From the NCBI GenBank assembly GCA_028554795.2, contig CM068828.1, positions 16,500,630 to 16,564,629 on the forward strand: a DNA stretch of 64,000 nucleotides. Reading direction: 5' to 3'. Of the stretch, positions 46,225-58,904 are shown in pieces. Position 1 is the first letter of the stretch, and the number at the start of each line of letters is the position of its first letter. The notes beneath the pieces were generated by a model, which was not told the DNA's origin, made no database searches, and saw only the letters and a program-made list of their open reading frames with translations. Origin of the DNA: Sinohyriopsis cumingii. Its lineage: Eukaryota; Mollusca; Bivalvia; Unionida; Unionidae. A program made the position numbers and the translations under genes.

Positions 46225-46527
46225 TATACTAATGTAAAGTGATACCTTGTCTCAAAATTCAAACAATATACAGATATTTGTAATACCAGTTTAAATACTT
46301 ACCTGTCGACAACAACTAGTTTCGTTCAGGTAAGATATTTGTTCGATATCTGCTTCACACGTACTGCTATGAATGGAAGATCTACAAAGCCTGCACATAT
46401 GACAATAAAAATACAAGATGAGAAAATCACAAAATTTCAAATACAAAGAATGGAAAATATCTCACACTGTTCACTAATACTTCTACCAATAACTTTAAGT
46501 CCCAAAATAATATATATGTCTAATTCA

Positions 46528-46548
46528 TATCCCGGACGAAGCGCCCAC
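46528..46548 (-). promoter_or_regulatory. Candidate primer-binding site
   Basis: Next to the 5' LTR the element strand reads TGGGCGCTTCGTCCGGGAT, starting one base after the LTR end. Its complement ends in CCA and can be drawn as the T-arm and acceptor end of a tRNA. I could not assign the tRNA. Confidence 0.6.
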
Positions 46549-47583
46549 TGTGGGGGTGTAGTGGTTGTCTAGGGGTGGGGTTCTTCTTATAGACTTTAAC
46601 GAATTATGAGAAGTTCCCCTGGTCCTTATTCAGAAGGTTAATTCTGGACACTATATTATTTATTGACTAAATATATTTATGGCTACGAGCCCCCAGTCAG
46701 CAATGCCGACAGTTAAATTAAAAGAAATACAAAGATGAAATTTAAACAATAACAATTTAATAAATGAAATTTAAAAGAATTTAAAGTAATCAATGTCTCT
46801 CTTTCACCCAATGATCCCTTTGATCATCATTTGAGTTCACAGTGTGAGGAGATTTTTCCCTTCTTGAGTGCTACTCATCTAAATCTCTTCGTTCCCTTGT
46901 CTTTCTCTCCTTTCGTGATCTCCACTTCCGCTTCCTCTTCTATTATCCTTGTTCCTTGCCGTTATCTTGACTTCCGGTTCCTCTTCTAGTATCCGGAACC
47001 CTTGACGATATCCCTTGAGGTCACCCGAAATTCACTCGGTATCTCTCACCGTCACCCGAAATTCTCTGAACTTCTCTCGTCCCCCGAAATTCTCTGAAAT
47101 TCTTTCGTCCCCCGAAAGCTTCCTGATCGAAGCTATTTCATGAATTTCCTAAATTCCGCCAATTTTTACGAATGGCTAACGGAGTGTGTGTCACTGCGAC
47201 TCTTAACACCAACTGACGAATTTCAGGCTTGTACAAGTCTTATTCCAGCTTCTCGAATCAAGTCCCACCTACAACGCATCCCGATTGGATGGCGACGGAC
47301 TCTGGTCATTTGATCGAACTGTCAATCATAAAAATGTCAGTCTGTGTGTCCCCATGTACTGTCCAGCCTACCATTGTCGGCTTCCGGCTCTTTGAAGTTG
47401 TCTACGTCACGTGTTCCCATGTACAAAGATTCCCGCCAGATTTCCACTCAAGAGCTCAAACAAAGACTGGGTTACGTAAGAGGATTAGCCAACTTAGGCA
47501 CTTGGAAAAACAAAGCTTACCTGGCTCCACTTACAGACTTATAAATACATGTATAATACAAGGGGTTGGGGTAAAACATCACA
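46549..47583 (-). repeat. 5' LTR of the Gmr1-type element
   Basis: Same length and sequence as the other LTR. It lies upstream of gag-pol on the minus strand and should contain the Pol II promoter. A TATA-like TTATAAGTC lies near 47542 on the element strand. Confidence 0.95.
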
Positions 47584-47588
47584 ATCAA

Positions 47589-48195
47589 GAATAGGATGAT
47601 TGGTTTTGTGGCAATAAAGATAAACTTTCATGCAAACCGTTTGTAGTCGCTTATAAGATGAGTCCAACTGTAAAATGCACAGACCCAGATCTGCCGTTGC
47701 ATATTGCGCATGTAGATCTTGGTCTGTTCAGTTTGTTAAGAGTAATCAGAAGAACAAACAACATGGACAACGACCTACAGGCGCATTATGTTACGGCAGA
47801 TCAGAATATTTATTGTGTGCAGTATGACTCGACTTAACGGTACGCGACAACTGGATTATGAGATTGACTATACATTATTTTTAATTGTACTTATTTCAAG
47901 AGAGAAAGAAATAACTTTTTACCTAAGCATCCGCTTCATAAACAAAACACGTTTAGCTTTGAAAAATCTTAATATATTTGGTTTATCTAATTGAATCGGC
48001 TAAATTGTTAAAATTGGAGCACAACTTTAAATTGATGTTATATCTGAAAGTAACATTGTCTGTTGACGCTGTTCATAATTTACGATTTACATTCAGTCGT
48101 GGAGCGTATAATGAAATAGGATGTCGCGAAATGTCTTAGACGATTTTTCAACGTCTAACTTGTGTATAGTATCACATACATTATTGCAAAGAATA
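47589..48195. other. Copy-1-specific sequence beside the Gypsy element
   Basis: About 600 bp right of the LTR element, plus ~100 bp on its left (40656-40754), has no counterpart in duplication copy 2. No gene recognised; the 68-codon frame at 47788-47994 has no domain. Confidence 0.6.
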
Positions 48196-48930
48196 TGAAA
48201 CTACTGCTGACGTTATTGTAATGAGGCTATAAACCGACAAGTTTTAAAACAAAACTATTACAGTCAGATCACAGCTGATAATTTTAATGTTGTCATAACT
48301 TTATATATGAGCAAAATGTAGCAGCAAATGATAGATAAGTCAACCAAAATTTGCCATTTTAAGACGTCATTAAAAATCCAAATCAACAGAATAAATTAAT
48401 AATAGAGAAAGCGACAGACACCGAGTTGTATAACTGTCTCTATTGATACATATCTTAATTACTTGTGATTCAAAGAATTTTCTGCCATCGGTATGTTTTA
48501 AATAACCTTGAGTAAAATCTCCATTATACTCAAACACGGACGACTATGACGTCATTATGAGGGGTGTCTTAAGCATTTTAGAAGATACAAGGTCCATGGT
48601 ACCGTCATGCTTTCACGAACCAACCCGTGTTAAATATATTATATAACAATTCATTATTACACACCTTTCTTTTTTATTTAACATAACGGTTTTCTTTCGC
48701 TAGTAATTTCCATATTTTTCTTGACATTCTTGGACAGTTATAGGTTTTTAAGTGAATACATGCCTTTATTAGCTAAAAATACTAAATTTGTTCAAGCCAT
48801 TGGATAATTTTTCTATATGTTTCAAATATACCATCTAAATATTTATATTCATCCAGAACATCAATATAGACATTTCATATACTACAAATATGGCAAGGTG
48901 ACGCCTCAAAGCATTGTTTGCACAGATATC

Positions 48931-48966
<36 letters not shown>

Positions 48967-49424
48967 GTTACTTTCACGACTAATTAATGATGGGCTGAAC
49001 AACTAAAACCACACAGTAGTGTGTTTCATGAATATTGCAATTTTAATCCGATATGTTTAGAACAATAGAGAACGCATGTCTTTATTTCTCGTAGTTTAAA
49101 GGGGGAAGTATGCATGTCAATGTTTTACACATTGAACATTTACCCTGTACCATTATCTCTCTCACTGTACGCGTGTTATGTATGTATGTATGTATGTATG
49201 TATGTATGTATGTATGTATGTATGTATGTATAATAAGAATAAGCGACTAATGACATTTCATCACCATAGAGACTAGATGGTTCCAACTGAAAGTAAAATC
49301 AATAACTGTACAAATGAAGAATTGCACAATCATCCTGCTTTAGTATTCATGCTTGATATATATGAAATGATATATGATAACACACAAACACACACACACA
49401 CACAGCAACCATAATTGCTTTGGT

Positions 49425-49740
49425 GTGTGTGTGTGTGATTTGGATTTTTAACGTAGCTTTAACACTTTTTCAGTCATATCGCTACGATGTCTGCAGTGTG
49501 ACAGTTTGTAGTGATGTGTAGCACTGGGGCATCATGTCGCAGACATATAGCATGATGTGATGTCCAACCCAGTCACATTATCCTGACATCAGGCCGACCA
49601 GTCCTAACACTAACCTGTTAATGCTGAGCGCCAAGTTAGTACCATTTTTGTAAGTCTTTGGTATGACTCGATCGGGGCGGGGGCGGGGGGATCTCCCACA
49701 TCCGAGGCGGACGCTCTAACCACTAGGCCACCGGAGCGGT
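49425..49740 (-). mobile_element. SINE-A with perfect 15-bp TSD, absent from copy 2
   Basis: Head starts at 49740, (CA)n tail at the left end. It is flanked by CATAATTGCTTTGGT at 49410-49424 and 49741-49755. Duplication copy 2 has this 15-mer only once (60592-60606), i.e. an empty site. A stretch of the tRNA-like B-box region has been replaced by a G-rich run (GGCGGGGGCGGGGGG). Confidence 0.95.
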
Positions 49741-49920
49741 CATAATTGCTTTGGTAATGTACGCCACGCACTCTTGTTAGCTATTCGGTCAATTTCGTCG
49801 ACATCTTTGCATGTATGGTCATGCAACGTCACGTGCACATTCACGTGAATCACTTATGTGTAAATCCATAGAAAATAAGTTGTGGTTATAACGACTAAGT
49901 TGGCTATGTCAAGCTTCTAA

Positions 49921-50155
49921 TTGTTGTTGTAGGGTTTAACACCATTTTTCAGTACAAGATAGGTTATATATGGCGGCCAGTATAAATGGCGGAGGAAGAA
50001 CCCGGGGAAAGCCGAGAAAGAACCACCGACCCACGAGAAACTAATGGCAAGTTGTCCCACTTTGGCCGAACCCGAGACTCGAACCCACGCAGACAAAGGT
50101 GAGATGGCAGTGATCCGTAACGGCGACCGCTTTAGACCACTTGGCCACTCGGCCC
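49921..50155 (-). mobile_element. SINE-C copy in duplication copy 1
   Basis: Minus-strand head GGCCGAGTGGCCAAGTGGTC at about 50153, B-box-like GGGTTCGAGTCTCGG near 50080, tail GTTAAACCCTACAACAAC. It is shared with copy 2 (60781-61020), so it predates the duplication. A poly-C run at 50164-50178 adjoins the head. Confidence 0.85.
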
Positions 50156-50612
50156 TTCACCACCACCCCCCCCCCCCATTGCTTCTGGAATGTGTACCGT
50201 ACACAGGCGAGAAATATCATTCAGTATAATGTCCGTCTGGTTCATGCCGGTCACATACCTTCTAATTTATATCAAAAATATTTTAATCATTTGAATTTCA
50301 TGAATGAGAAATACAGTAAAAACTATTTTACGCAATATTTCACTTACTTCATCTTATTCTTATTTTCCTTTTTGTGTGTGTGCTTTCTTAGGGACAACTT
50401 TTATTCTTGTCCAGATTTTGTCTAATGCATTGTGTTTGTTTCGCTGATTGGGACGAATTTAATTATAGTCCAGATTTAGACAAATCCATTGTGTTTGTGT
50501 GCTTTCTTTGACTGGGACGAGTGTAATTCTAGTCCAGATTTAGATGTCTGCATTGTGTTTGTTTGCTTTCCTTAATCGGGACGAGTGTACTTGTAGTCTA
50601 GATTTATACATA

Positions 50613-50649
<37 letters not shown>

Positions 50650-53096
50650 ATGACTGGGTCAAACGAAATTTTTGTCCGGTTTTAAACTAACATGTTATTG
50701 GTATCTACGACAAATATATGGTGAGGATACCAATTTTCTATTGCATGTTAAATAATGTAAGAAAAAATCTTTCTACAAAATTCAGTCGTGTTGATGTCTC
50801 TCTCTCTCTCTCTCTCTCTTTCCATGTTTGAAACTAAGAGACATTACCTTTAACAAAGATCTGGGCCAGCACCAGGATTTGTATCTCCATTTGTAGTATA
50901 ATATTCCTTCCTCCAAACATTCCTTTTGAAAACAACAATGCGATTAAGAAAATTCTGAAATCTTTGTACTATTCAACCAGTTTTCACATTACTAAGGCAC
51001 CTTATCCATCTAAAGCGACAATCTTCTCAGGCGACAGAAATACTTTCACTTTGGAAGGAAACAACCGATACAAGACTAATATACCGATATATGTCACTGG
51101 CCTGTTTATGAACCAACCATGTATTTAGCGTATTTTACAGGTAGGAGGACCCTACAAGCGTGTCACGTCATAAATGGGCTCAGCCAACATTTGTCTAATA
51201 ATGGTATGCCTCAGACGAGATAAATATATAGTAATACATAAACCAGGTGGAGTCCATTTAATAAGGCCGCAGGTAAGGTAAGTAGGCATTAATACAAACA
51301 ACAGATCAAGTCCATCTGTTGACAGGGATATATTGATTGTAAACAACCATGAGAAAGAAGTTAGGATAATAATTGTAATACATTGCTAAATATGGTGATG
51401 CATCTCCAGTCCAGTCTTGACGTTGAATCATAATTGTTTAATTATAAATTCAAATAAACAACCTGTTCTCTACCATCTCGTGTTTGCAGCATCCTTTTAC
51501 CTTGACTCTTAGACCAACCTACACTCTTGTGTATCAAATTTCTCTTAAAAAATTACGTTAAGTAAAACGGAGGTAAATATCAAATTTAAACAAATCAAAT
51601 CAATACACTTTGAGATAGTCTGACTGCAAAGTACGAAAGACTTGGAAATATTGCGACTGCATATCACAATAGACTTTTAGATATTGCGATTGCATTTTAC
51701 AATATAGTGATATACTTCCTGCATTTTTGTGTAACATGTGGAAACCATTCCCATAGGTTTGCCCACATCGTGGTTTGTTTTGTCACTAATCACTCTAAGC
51801 TTCAGTTTGTGACATGCGATAAGCAGCCATTAACTAAATTGATTAAAGTCTCGGAAACATGAAGAAGATTGAATGGCAATAGTTCACGGAATAGTAATAA
51901 TAATAATAATAATAATAATCATCATCATCATCATCATTTTTGCGCGTGCTTCCGCTTAAAGCTGTAGGCATTGATATTCCATGTAAAATATGTCTCTTTC
52001 CTTAATGTTGTGGTTTTCAGGTTATTTGTAGTCGTTTTTAAATAATACAGCTAACCCCACACAACACTTTATTATTGTATTTAAAAATATATATGATTTT
52101 CTATGGACCAATCCGTCTGAGATAGAGATACTACTACTACTACTACAACTAATAATAAAAATATTATCAATAATAATAATAATAATAATGTTATGTATAT
52201 TTAATTTACATTTTAGTTTTTTATTTCATTCTGTGCTATGGACAGTTGTATTTTGGAAATGACCTCGTCCAAAATCATTTTTTTTCTCTACTCGACCTGA
52301 ATCATTGATTTTGGCTTTGTAAACAACATCTTAATCTCAGTCTGAGTCAAGAACATTGGAAATTCCCATGAAATGGTGGGTCTACCTGTTGTTTACCTAA
52401 TTGTATATGATAATGTTAGTAACAGACTTTCTAATTATTACTAAGATTTTAACTTATATACAATTGGAACCTTCCAGAATGAAATCTTCCATTAGGTAAT
52501 ATTTTTTTATATTATTATAGAAAATGCTAATTGTGACCTGAGATCAAGTAGAGGACAATATAATCTTGCTTATGGAGAAATTATTCATTCGTGGTGTAAG
52601 ATCTGAGCAGAATCAGTTGCACTATTGTTGTGTCCAATGTTTCATTTGGGCTTGAATATATTGTTGCACTAGAATTTATTTATTCGAATTATTTAATTCA
52701 AGAATTTCTTCTCAAGAAATATGAAACTCTAAATAACAACATTCTTGGGAATAGAGGCATGGATTCATACTGAAATTCAAATAAGTATATATTCTTGAAT
52801 TTTATTCTTGTGTTTCAACCAAAGACTGTTTACAGTCACTAAGACACAAGCCATTACAGTCATATCAACACTTCTAGAGTTGGATTTATTTTTGAATACC
52901 ACTAAAGTTTCTTCAGAACCTTAATAATTAGGACTTGTATTGGATATTCTAGGATGATTTGCGATTTAATTCGCAAGACCGTAAGTTAGTTATGCATTTT
53001 TCACTTTTTATTCTAGGGAAATAAAATATTTGTTGAGTTTTATAAAACAAGTTGGCTTTCGCTCTTTTTTATTACTTACTTTAAGACCATATAATC

Positions 53097-53131
<35 letters not shown>

Positions 53132-53160
53132 CATTATAATAATAATGTTAGTGAGAATGA
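50156..53160. other. Unique part of duplication copy 1 with simple repeats
   Basis: Contains a ~60-bp repeat (about 50390-50620; GTCCAGATTTAGACAAATCC and CATTGTGTTTGTTTGCTTTC), (GT)n 50618-50647, (TC)n ~50798-50820, (TAA)n-(TCA)n 51895-51937 and (ATA)n ~53098-53130. No exon or domain was recognised. The end (52,960-53,150) belongs to dispersed family R. Confidence 0.6.
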
Positions 53161-53841
53161 CAGCACTATATGCTAAATCTTTGCTGACACCAATAATTTT
53201 TAAAACAAGAATTGGTTGTCATCAACATGACGCAATATGCGATGAAAATTTCACACGCCAGTGATTGCGCAACAGGCAAGCTGGATTATTCAAAGCTTTC
53301 GCATTGATAATAACTCGTACAGGTCATTTTGTAGTCTACTAATGTATTGGGCCACTATTTCTTGATTTACCTGTATCGAATGGTTGTATGCACAAATGTA
53401 TGCCTATCAATAAGGAAATAAAAACATTTTCATTGTCAAAGATGTAGCACTACTAAGTTGTTTTGGCTTAATTTTCTGCATATGTATTCAAGTGCTTATG
53501 AAATCTCATCTTTGTAATATATCCTACATCTATATCATCAGCCTCTACGATACGCCACTGGTAATAGTAGTATTAATAGCAGGCCCAATTTGGGGGGGGG
53601 GGGGAGGACAGGGCCACAATGCCAGGGCGTAGGTTTTTACTAGTTATTTGTAGATCTCATAAATACTCTCGTTGTGCACATAGTTGTCTTTTACATCTTT
53701 ATATAGTAAATTACATGTGCTTGTTTTGGCATTCTCTTGATTCCTAATTTCAATATAACCATATAACCAAGGCCCAGGGGCCTCAAACTCTCGAAGTGGC
53801 CCGGCCTCTCTCAAGCTCTCTAAGTGGCCTATTCTATCTCA

Positions 53842-53844
<3 letters not shown>

Positions 53845-53920
<76 letters not shown>

Positions 53921-53968
53921 CATGTATGTATGTATGTATGTATGTATGTATGTATGTATGTATGTATG
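53845..53968. repeat. (TC)n-(TA)n-(TATG)n compound microsatellite
   Basis: Three simple tracts in succession, ending directly at the solo LTR. SLSLYIYIYMYVCM frames are by-products. Confidence 0.95.
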
Positions 53969-55541
53969 TGTCATGTTTACCCCGACCCAGAGTAGCCCAG
54001 TTTGAAACATGTATAATCAAGGTAATTCTGACGGGTCATTGTTTGATGTCGAACATTGCCGAAGGCTAGCACTAATCCGTTACGTAAGATTGTTGTGGCT
54101 AGAATAGAAGAACCGGACATCGGAGTTGCGAGGCGCCCGATAGCCAGTTATCACCTAGGTGTCGAAATGTTTCCAAGAACAAAAGAAATTGCATGAAGAA
54201 GTGGGAGTGTCCTAACTTCTTTCCCCTGCAAACAGGCAGACAGGTTGAACTGGCCGCTAAGACGATTGGACAGGGGCACAGCGCCACCCAATCAGAATCG
54301 AGATGGGGGGAGACCTTGATTTGGGTAGAATGATATCCCTGCGTTTTCCGGCAAAAGTTAGTTCGCTGAGAGAAATTACCCAGAGAAGAGGTTAGCGTAA
54401 CTCCGAATAGCCATTCGTTATTGGCGGGAAAATCTTAGAGCGGGAAATTCTAAGTACAGAAAGCTTCAAAAGGTCAGTAGATATTTGTTCGGTCTTTGTG
54501 GAATGCGACTGCATTTTAATTGTAGGTCGTATGTATACTTTATTAGTACTAGAATCGTAGTACGAAGAATTACTTTGTTTTGTTAATATGTTTGCATATT
54601 TTGAAGAAATGAGTTGATATTTGTAAAGAATTATATAGCTTGCCAGCCGTCGTAAGAGTTAATATTGTAATTTACTATGTGGGTATTTTATAGTAGACTA
54701 ACACATATGTTCATATGATTATAGATTTTGCCATTGTTGAATATTTGTAATGTACAGACATGCGTCTGATTTTGTCAGATTGTAGTACGATGAGATTAAA
54801 TATATATGTGTATATACTGACGTGACGCAATGTATTGATGTCTGTATAACAATTCGCTGATACGGTGTTATTACGCCATTGTTTACCCTGCAAGAAGTGT
54901 GTGGGAATTTCGATGTGTATGCATGCGTTGCCGAAACAGTGACAGCTATCTGATGGTTAATTGTCGTTATTGTGTGAGGTGAGGTTCGATAAAACATTTG
55001 TTAACGCCTTGTGGTTTTTCACAGGAAGCTTTGAGGGACAGACCAGTTAAAGTTTGGTCCCGTTGTCTCGGATAGAGAGACGGAGGAAAGGAGGGAAGGA
55101 GAAGAGGGTGGAGTTGAAGTCTGGGAGCGGAATTGGAGGAGGAGATAGTAGAGAGGGAAACAGACAAAGGAGGAGTTAGAGGAACGGAAAGAAGGAAGGA
55201 ATCAGCGGGAAGAAATAGATGAGTAGATGCAAGGACAGGGTGAAAATCGAACTCACACTGTAAATCACGGGATGAATTAGGCTGTCACTTGGTCGAGGGA
55301 AAGACGAGTGATTGGAAGTTATCGTTTTAAATTATCACACTTATTAAATTGTTATTGATTGAATTTCATCTTCGTGTTCTCTATAATTTAACCGTCGGCA
55401 TTGCTGACTGGGGGCTCAGAGCTGTAAATCTACATCATCACTAATTTAACTTTCTAACCTAACGAGCCAGGGTGGAACTTTCAATCTAATTTAATTAAAT
55501 TATATTGGGAGAACCCCACCCCAATACGTGAGGACGTCACA
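53969..55541 (+). mobile_element. Solo LTR related to the Gmr1-type element
   Basis: 1,573 bp beginning TGTCATGTTTACCCCGACCC and ending ACGTGAGGACGTCACA, flanked by GTATG on both sides (53964-53968 and 55542-55546). Its start resembles the LTR start TGTGATGTTTTACCCC. Near its end, CCGTCGGCATTGCTGACTGG and GGGAGAACCCCACCCC match the inverted LTR at 40760-41794. It is on the plus strand, opposite to the full element, and longer. GTATG also fits the adjoining microsatellite, so the target duplication is suggestive rather than decisive. Confidence 0.8.
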
Positions 55542-55546
55542 GTATG

Positions 55547-55767
55547 TACGTATGTATGTCACCCGCCTGCCATAACCTGACATGAATTCAATATAAGTGT
55601 ACCTTGGAAAATATAAGCAGGAAAGACTGAGAATCAGCTGTAATAGTTATAATTTAAAGGTTATGTAGAAAGACAGATTAGTGATCTCATTGTTACCAAA
55701 GGATAAAACGAGATTAAGAGAACTCTCAAAGAGGCCCGCTCTATCTGAAACTCTCTTAGTGGCTCGG

Positions 55768-55862
<95 letters not shown>

Positions 55863-56858
55863 CCGCCAGCCATAACTTGGCATGAATGGAATATAAATGT
55901 ATTTTGGAAAATATAAGCAGGAAAGACTGAGAATCATCTGTAAGAGTTTTAATTTCAAGGTTATGTAAAAAGATAGAATAAGATTTCATTGTTACCAACG
56001 GATAAGACGAGATTTAGAGAATACAGTTACAGAAATGACACATTCGTTCAGTTACTACCAACGTTTAAGTCTGCATTGTACAGAGTGAAGGAAGTTGTGC
56101 ATAAATACTGGCAATCAATTACTTGTTTCGTGGGAATGAATCTTTGCAACTTTATTTCCTTATGTCTTATGATATAATGTTTGACAAAAACTATGAATTA
56201 TGAAAGAAGGGTTCTGTCAAAGAATTAGGTTATAATTACATCACTGTTGTTGGCCGAGAAGGCTGTTGATTTAATTGGGTGGTTTCGTAACAGACGGATG
56301 TGAAGCAACGGGTAATGATCTCATCCCTAAAAATACCATACGTCTGCTGTGTCTTCAACCCTATGAACAAACTTTACAGTGGAGGCTAAGTTTTAATCTA
56401 TAGTGTTAAGTGAAGACATGTTCCCTGGGCGGTATTACCTTAAAGCCTCGTATAAAGTCACTATGTTATACAGCTGAAAGGGTGGTTACATTATCATCTC
56501 CCTACAATTGGAAATCGAAGTAAATTTATACTCATTTCAGTAATTTAGGCTAGCGTTCTATAACGCGTACTACAAGGTGACTATTGGAATGCAGTACACT
56601 CCTTATAACTGTCGGATGTTGACTACAGGTTTTAGTCTGGCTAATAAAAGGTGAAGTCATGCTGTATGCTTTACCCTAATAATTTTGTCTCTTTAACACC
56701 TTGGTAAATTTTGTATGAAGTAATACTAAATTATTTATATGATATAAGTTACAAAACACTTTGAAGCAATGCCACCTTCATATCTACCTGCTTCTATATT
56801 AAATGAAAGGTTAGAACATGAAAAATATACAAAAGCCCAGAAAGTAACCCTCTGCATA
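55547..56858. other. Intergenic DNA with (TA)n-(TG)n and a local duplication
   Basis: (TA)n then (TG)n lie at about 55779-55860. The segments 55558-55700 and 55860-56000 are diverged direct duplicates (both with AACCTGACATGAAT- or AACTTGGCATGAAT-like starts and AAATATAAGCAGGAAAGACT), separated by the tract. No gene seen. Confidence 0.7.
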
Positions 56859-57155
56859 CATATTTCTCATCAATCCGTAGTGACTTGTATTCTTTATATT
56901 ACATATATTTCTCATCAATCCGTAGTGACTTGTATTCTTTATATTACATATATTTCTCATCAATCCGCAGTGACTTATATTCTTTATATTACATATATTT
57001 CTCATCAATCCGCAGTGACTTGTATTCTTTATATTACATATATTTCTCATCAATCCGCAGTGACTTGTATTCTTTATATTACATACATATCTCATCAATC
57101 CATGGTGACTTGTATTCTTTATATTACAAATCTTTCTCATCAGTCCGTAGTGATT
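56859..57155. repeat. 45-bp minisatellite (~6 units)
   Basis: Units TTTCTCATCAATCCGTAGTG followed by ACTTGTATTCTTTATATTAC. The period is 45 and long frames on both strands (15-residue repeats) result from it. Confidence 0.95.
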
Positions 57156-57884
57156 TATATTTGCCTACCGGTATATCACTTATACTTGGTTGACAAATTT
57201 ACCTTACCATGCGAAGGTGCATGCAATCTGTTCATGCCTGAAGAAGCTAATGCAGTCCTATGCACGTCGTAATAGGTTAACACCCAGAAGCATACACTTC
57301 CCTTTGTCCTTGTGCTGCTAAATCTACCGACTGGTAACTTCTCTTGTTTATTAACCACTGGAGATGAGGACAAAACTTTTAAGAACAGTTTAAAAATGTT
57401 ACCATCTGCTGTCCATCAACAACTTATAAATCGAGTGGGCTAATACAGACGTTATAAACTTTGAAGAAAAAAAAAAAGATGGAATGTTAGGACTATTCCA
57501 TGGACTTTATACAACGCTTCCTCGTGACATTCCACCTTCTCGTAAACTCGACGCGTGACAGAGGTTAGTGGCCACACGCACATTCATCTCCAACTTTGAC
57601 TGAAATTGTATTTTTGTACGTGTCAGTTTTAAATCCTGTTCTCCGTAAGCCTTTTCCCGTACAACTTGTTTAGGACATACGTATTAGTGTGCATGATAAA
57701 TAGTGCACATTGAACAGAAGGTTTTGCATAATAAAGGATCACATTTTTGTCTCAAAGAAGTAATTACATGTCAAGAAACTGGATTTCCCAGAATGATGTA
57801 CCAATCGATCCAGTCTGTTTGAACAATGACGGTTCCAGTAAAGCATAAAAAGGGACGAAATCGGTTCAAAGATAGTTCACAAGA

Positions 57885-58130
57885 CAGATCCTTGACACAG
57901 ATGTCATAAGACACATCCATGACACAGCTGCCATGAGACAGATCTGTGACAAATGCCAAGATACAGATCTGCGAGACAGATGTCACGAGACAGCTCCATA
58001 AAAAAATGTAATGAGACAGATCAGTGATACAAATTCCATGAGACAGGTCCGTGACACAGAGGTCATTAGACAGATCTGCGACACAGATGTCATGAGACGG
58101 ATATGTGAAACAGACAAGTATACATTGTAG
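57885..58130. repeat. ~30-bp minisatellite in duplication copy 2
   Basis: Counterpart of 39955-40420 with about half the units and independent losses. Minus-strand coding-like frames are by-products. Confidence 0.9.
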
Positions 58131-58904
58131 AATCAATGTTATGACTTATCACTGAAAACCTTCGTGAATGTGGACACTGCAATAACAAAACTGAAATTCT
58201 TGTTAATGTTTTACTTCACTTGATCATGATTCCATATTTACCTAAAATTCAGGAAAATGTCTGGGAATGCAATCAAAAACCAGAAATAGTGCACACAGGT
58301 GCTAATGCTTACAGTTCCACATACACTCCAAAATGTAAGCTACTACTGATATTATTGCAAGCTACTACTGACATTATTGTAACAAGTCTATAACCGACAA
58401 GATTTAAAACAAAACTATTACAGTCAGGGCACAGCTGATAATTTTAAGGTTGTCATAACTTTATGTTTGGAGCAATATGTAGCAGCAAATGCTAGATAAG
58501 TCAACCAAATTTCACCATTTTAAGACGTCATTAGAAGTCAAAATAAACAGAATAAATTACAAATAGAGACAGCGACAAATACCCTGTTGTATTACTCTTC
58601 CTATTGATGTATGTCTTACTTACTCGTGATTCAAAGAATGTTCTGTAATTCGTATGTTTTATATAACCGTGAGTAAATTCTACATTATACTCAAACACGG
58701 ACTACTATGACATAATTCTTTGGGGGTATCTTAAGCATTTTGGAAGATTCAAGGTCCATGGTACCGTCATTTTTTCAAGCTTTCACAAACCAACACGCGG
58801 TAAAGATATTATATAACAACAACAATTCATTGCTACACACCTTTCTTTTTTATTTAGCATAACATTTTTCTTATGCTAGTAATTCCATTTCTCTTGACAT
58901 TTAT

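Larger units (their letters stand above)
40760..47583 (-). mobile_element. Gypsy (Ty3) LTR retrotransposon, Gmr1-type, full length
   Basis: 6,824 bp with 1,035-bp LTRs (40760-41794 and 46549-47583) that look identical. The target duplication is ATCAA (40755-40759 and 47584-47588), with a primer-binding-site candidate, a polypurine tract and one intact 1,429-codon gag-pol frame. The order Gag-PR-IN-RT-RNaseH differs from ordinary Gypsy elements (PR-RT-RH-IN) and matches the Gmr1 clade described from fish and other deuterostomes. Intact coding and identical LTRs suggest recent, possibly ongoing, activity. There is no envelope gene or chromodomain. Confidence 0.95.
39363..53160 (+). repeat. Segmental duplication, copy 1
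   Basis: Collinear with 57256-64000 in direct orientation. Matching starts at TCCTATACACGTCGTAACAG (39363), runs to about 40655, and resumes at about 48195 through the window-end equivalent near 52,860. Homology presumably continues to at least ~53.16 kb, since copy 2 is cut by the window end. The block at 40656-48195 (7.5 kb, containing the Gypsy element) and the SINE at 49425-49740 are absent from copy 2. Confidence 0.9.

Noticed and set aside
56769..57272. 167-codon repetitive protein
   Set aside because: Explained by a 45-bp minisatellite that is open on both strands; no domain, signal or splice support.
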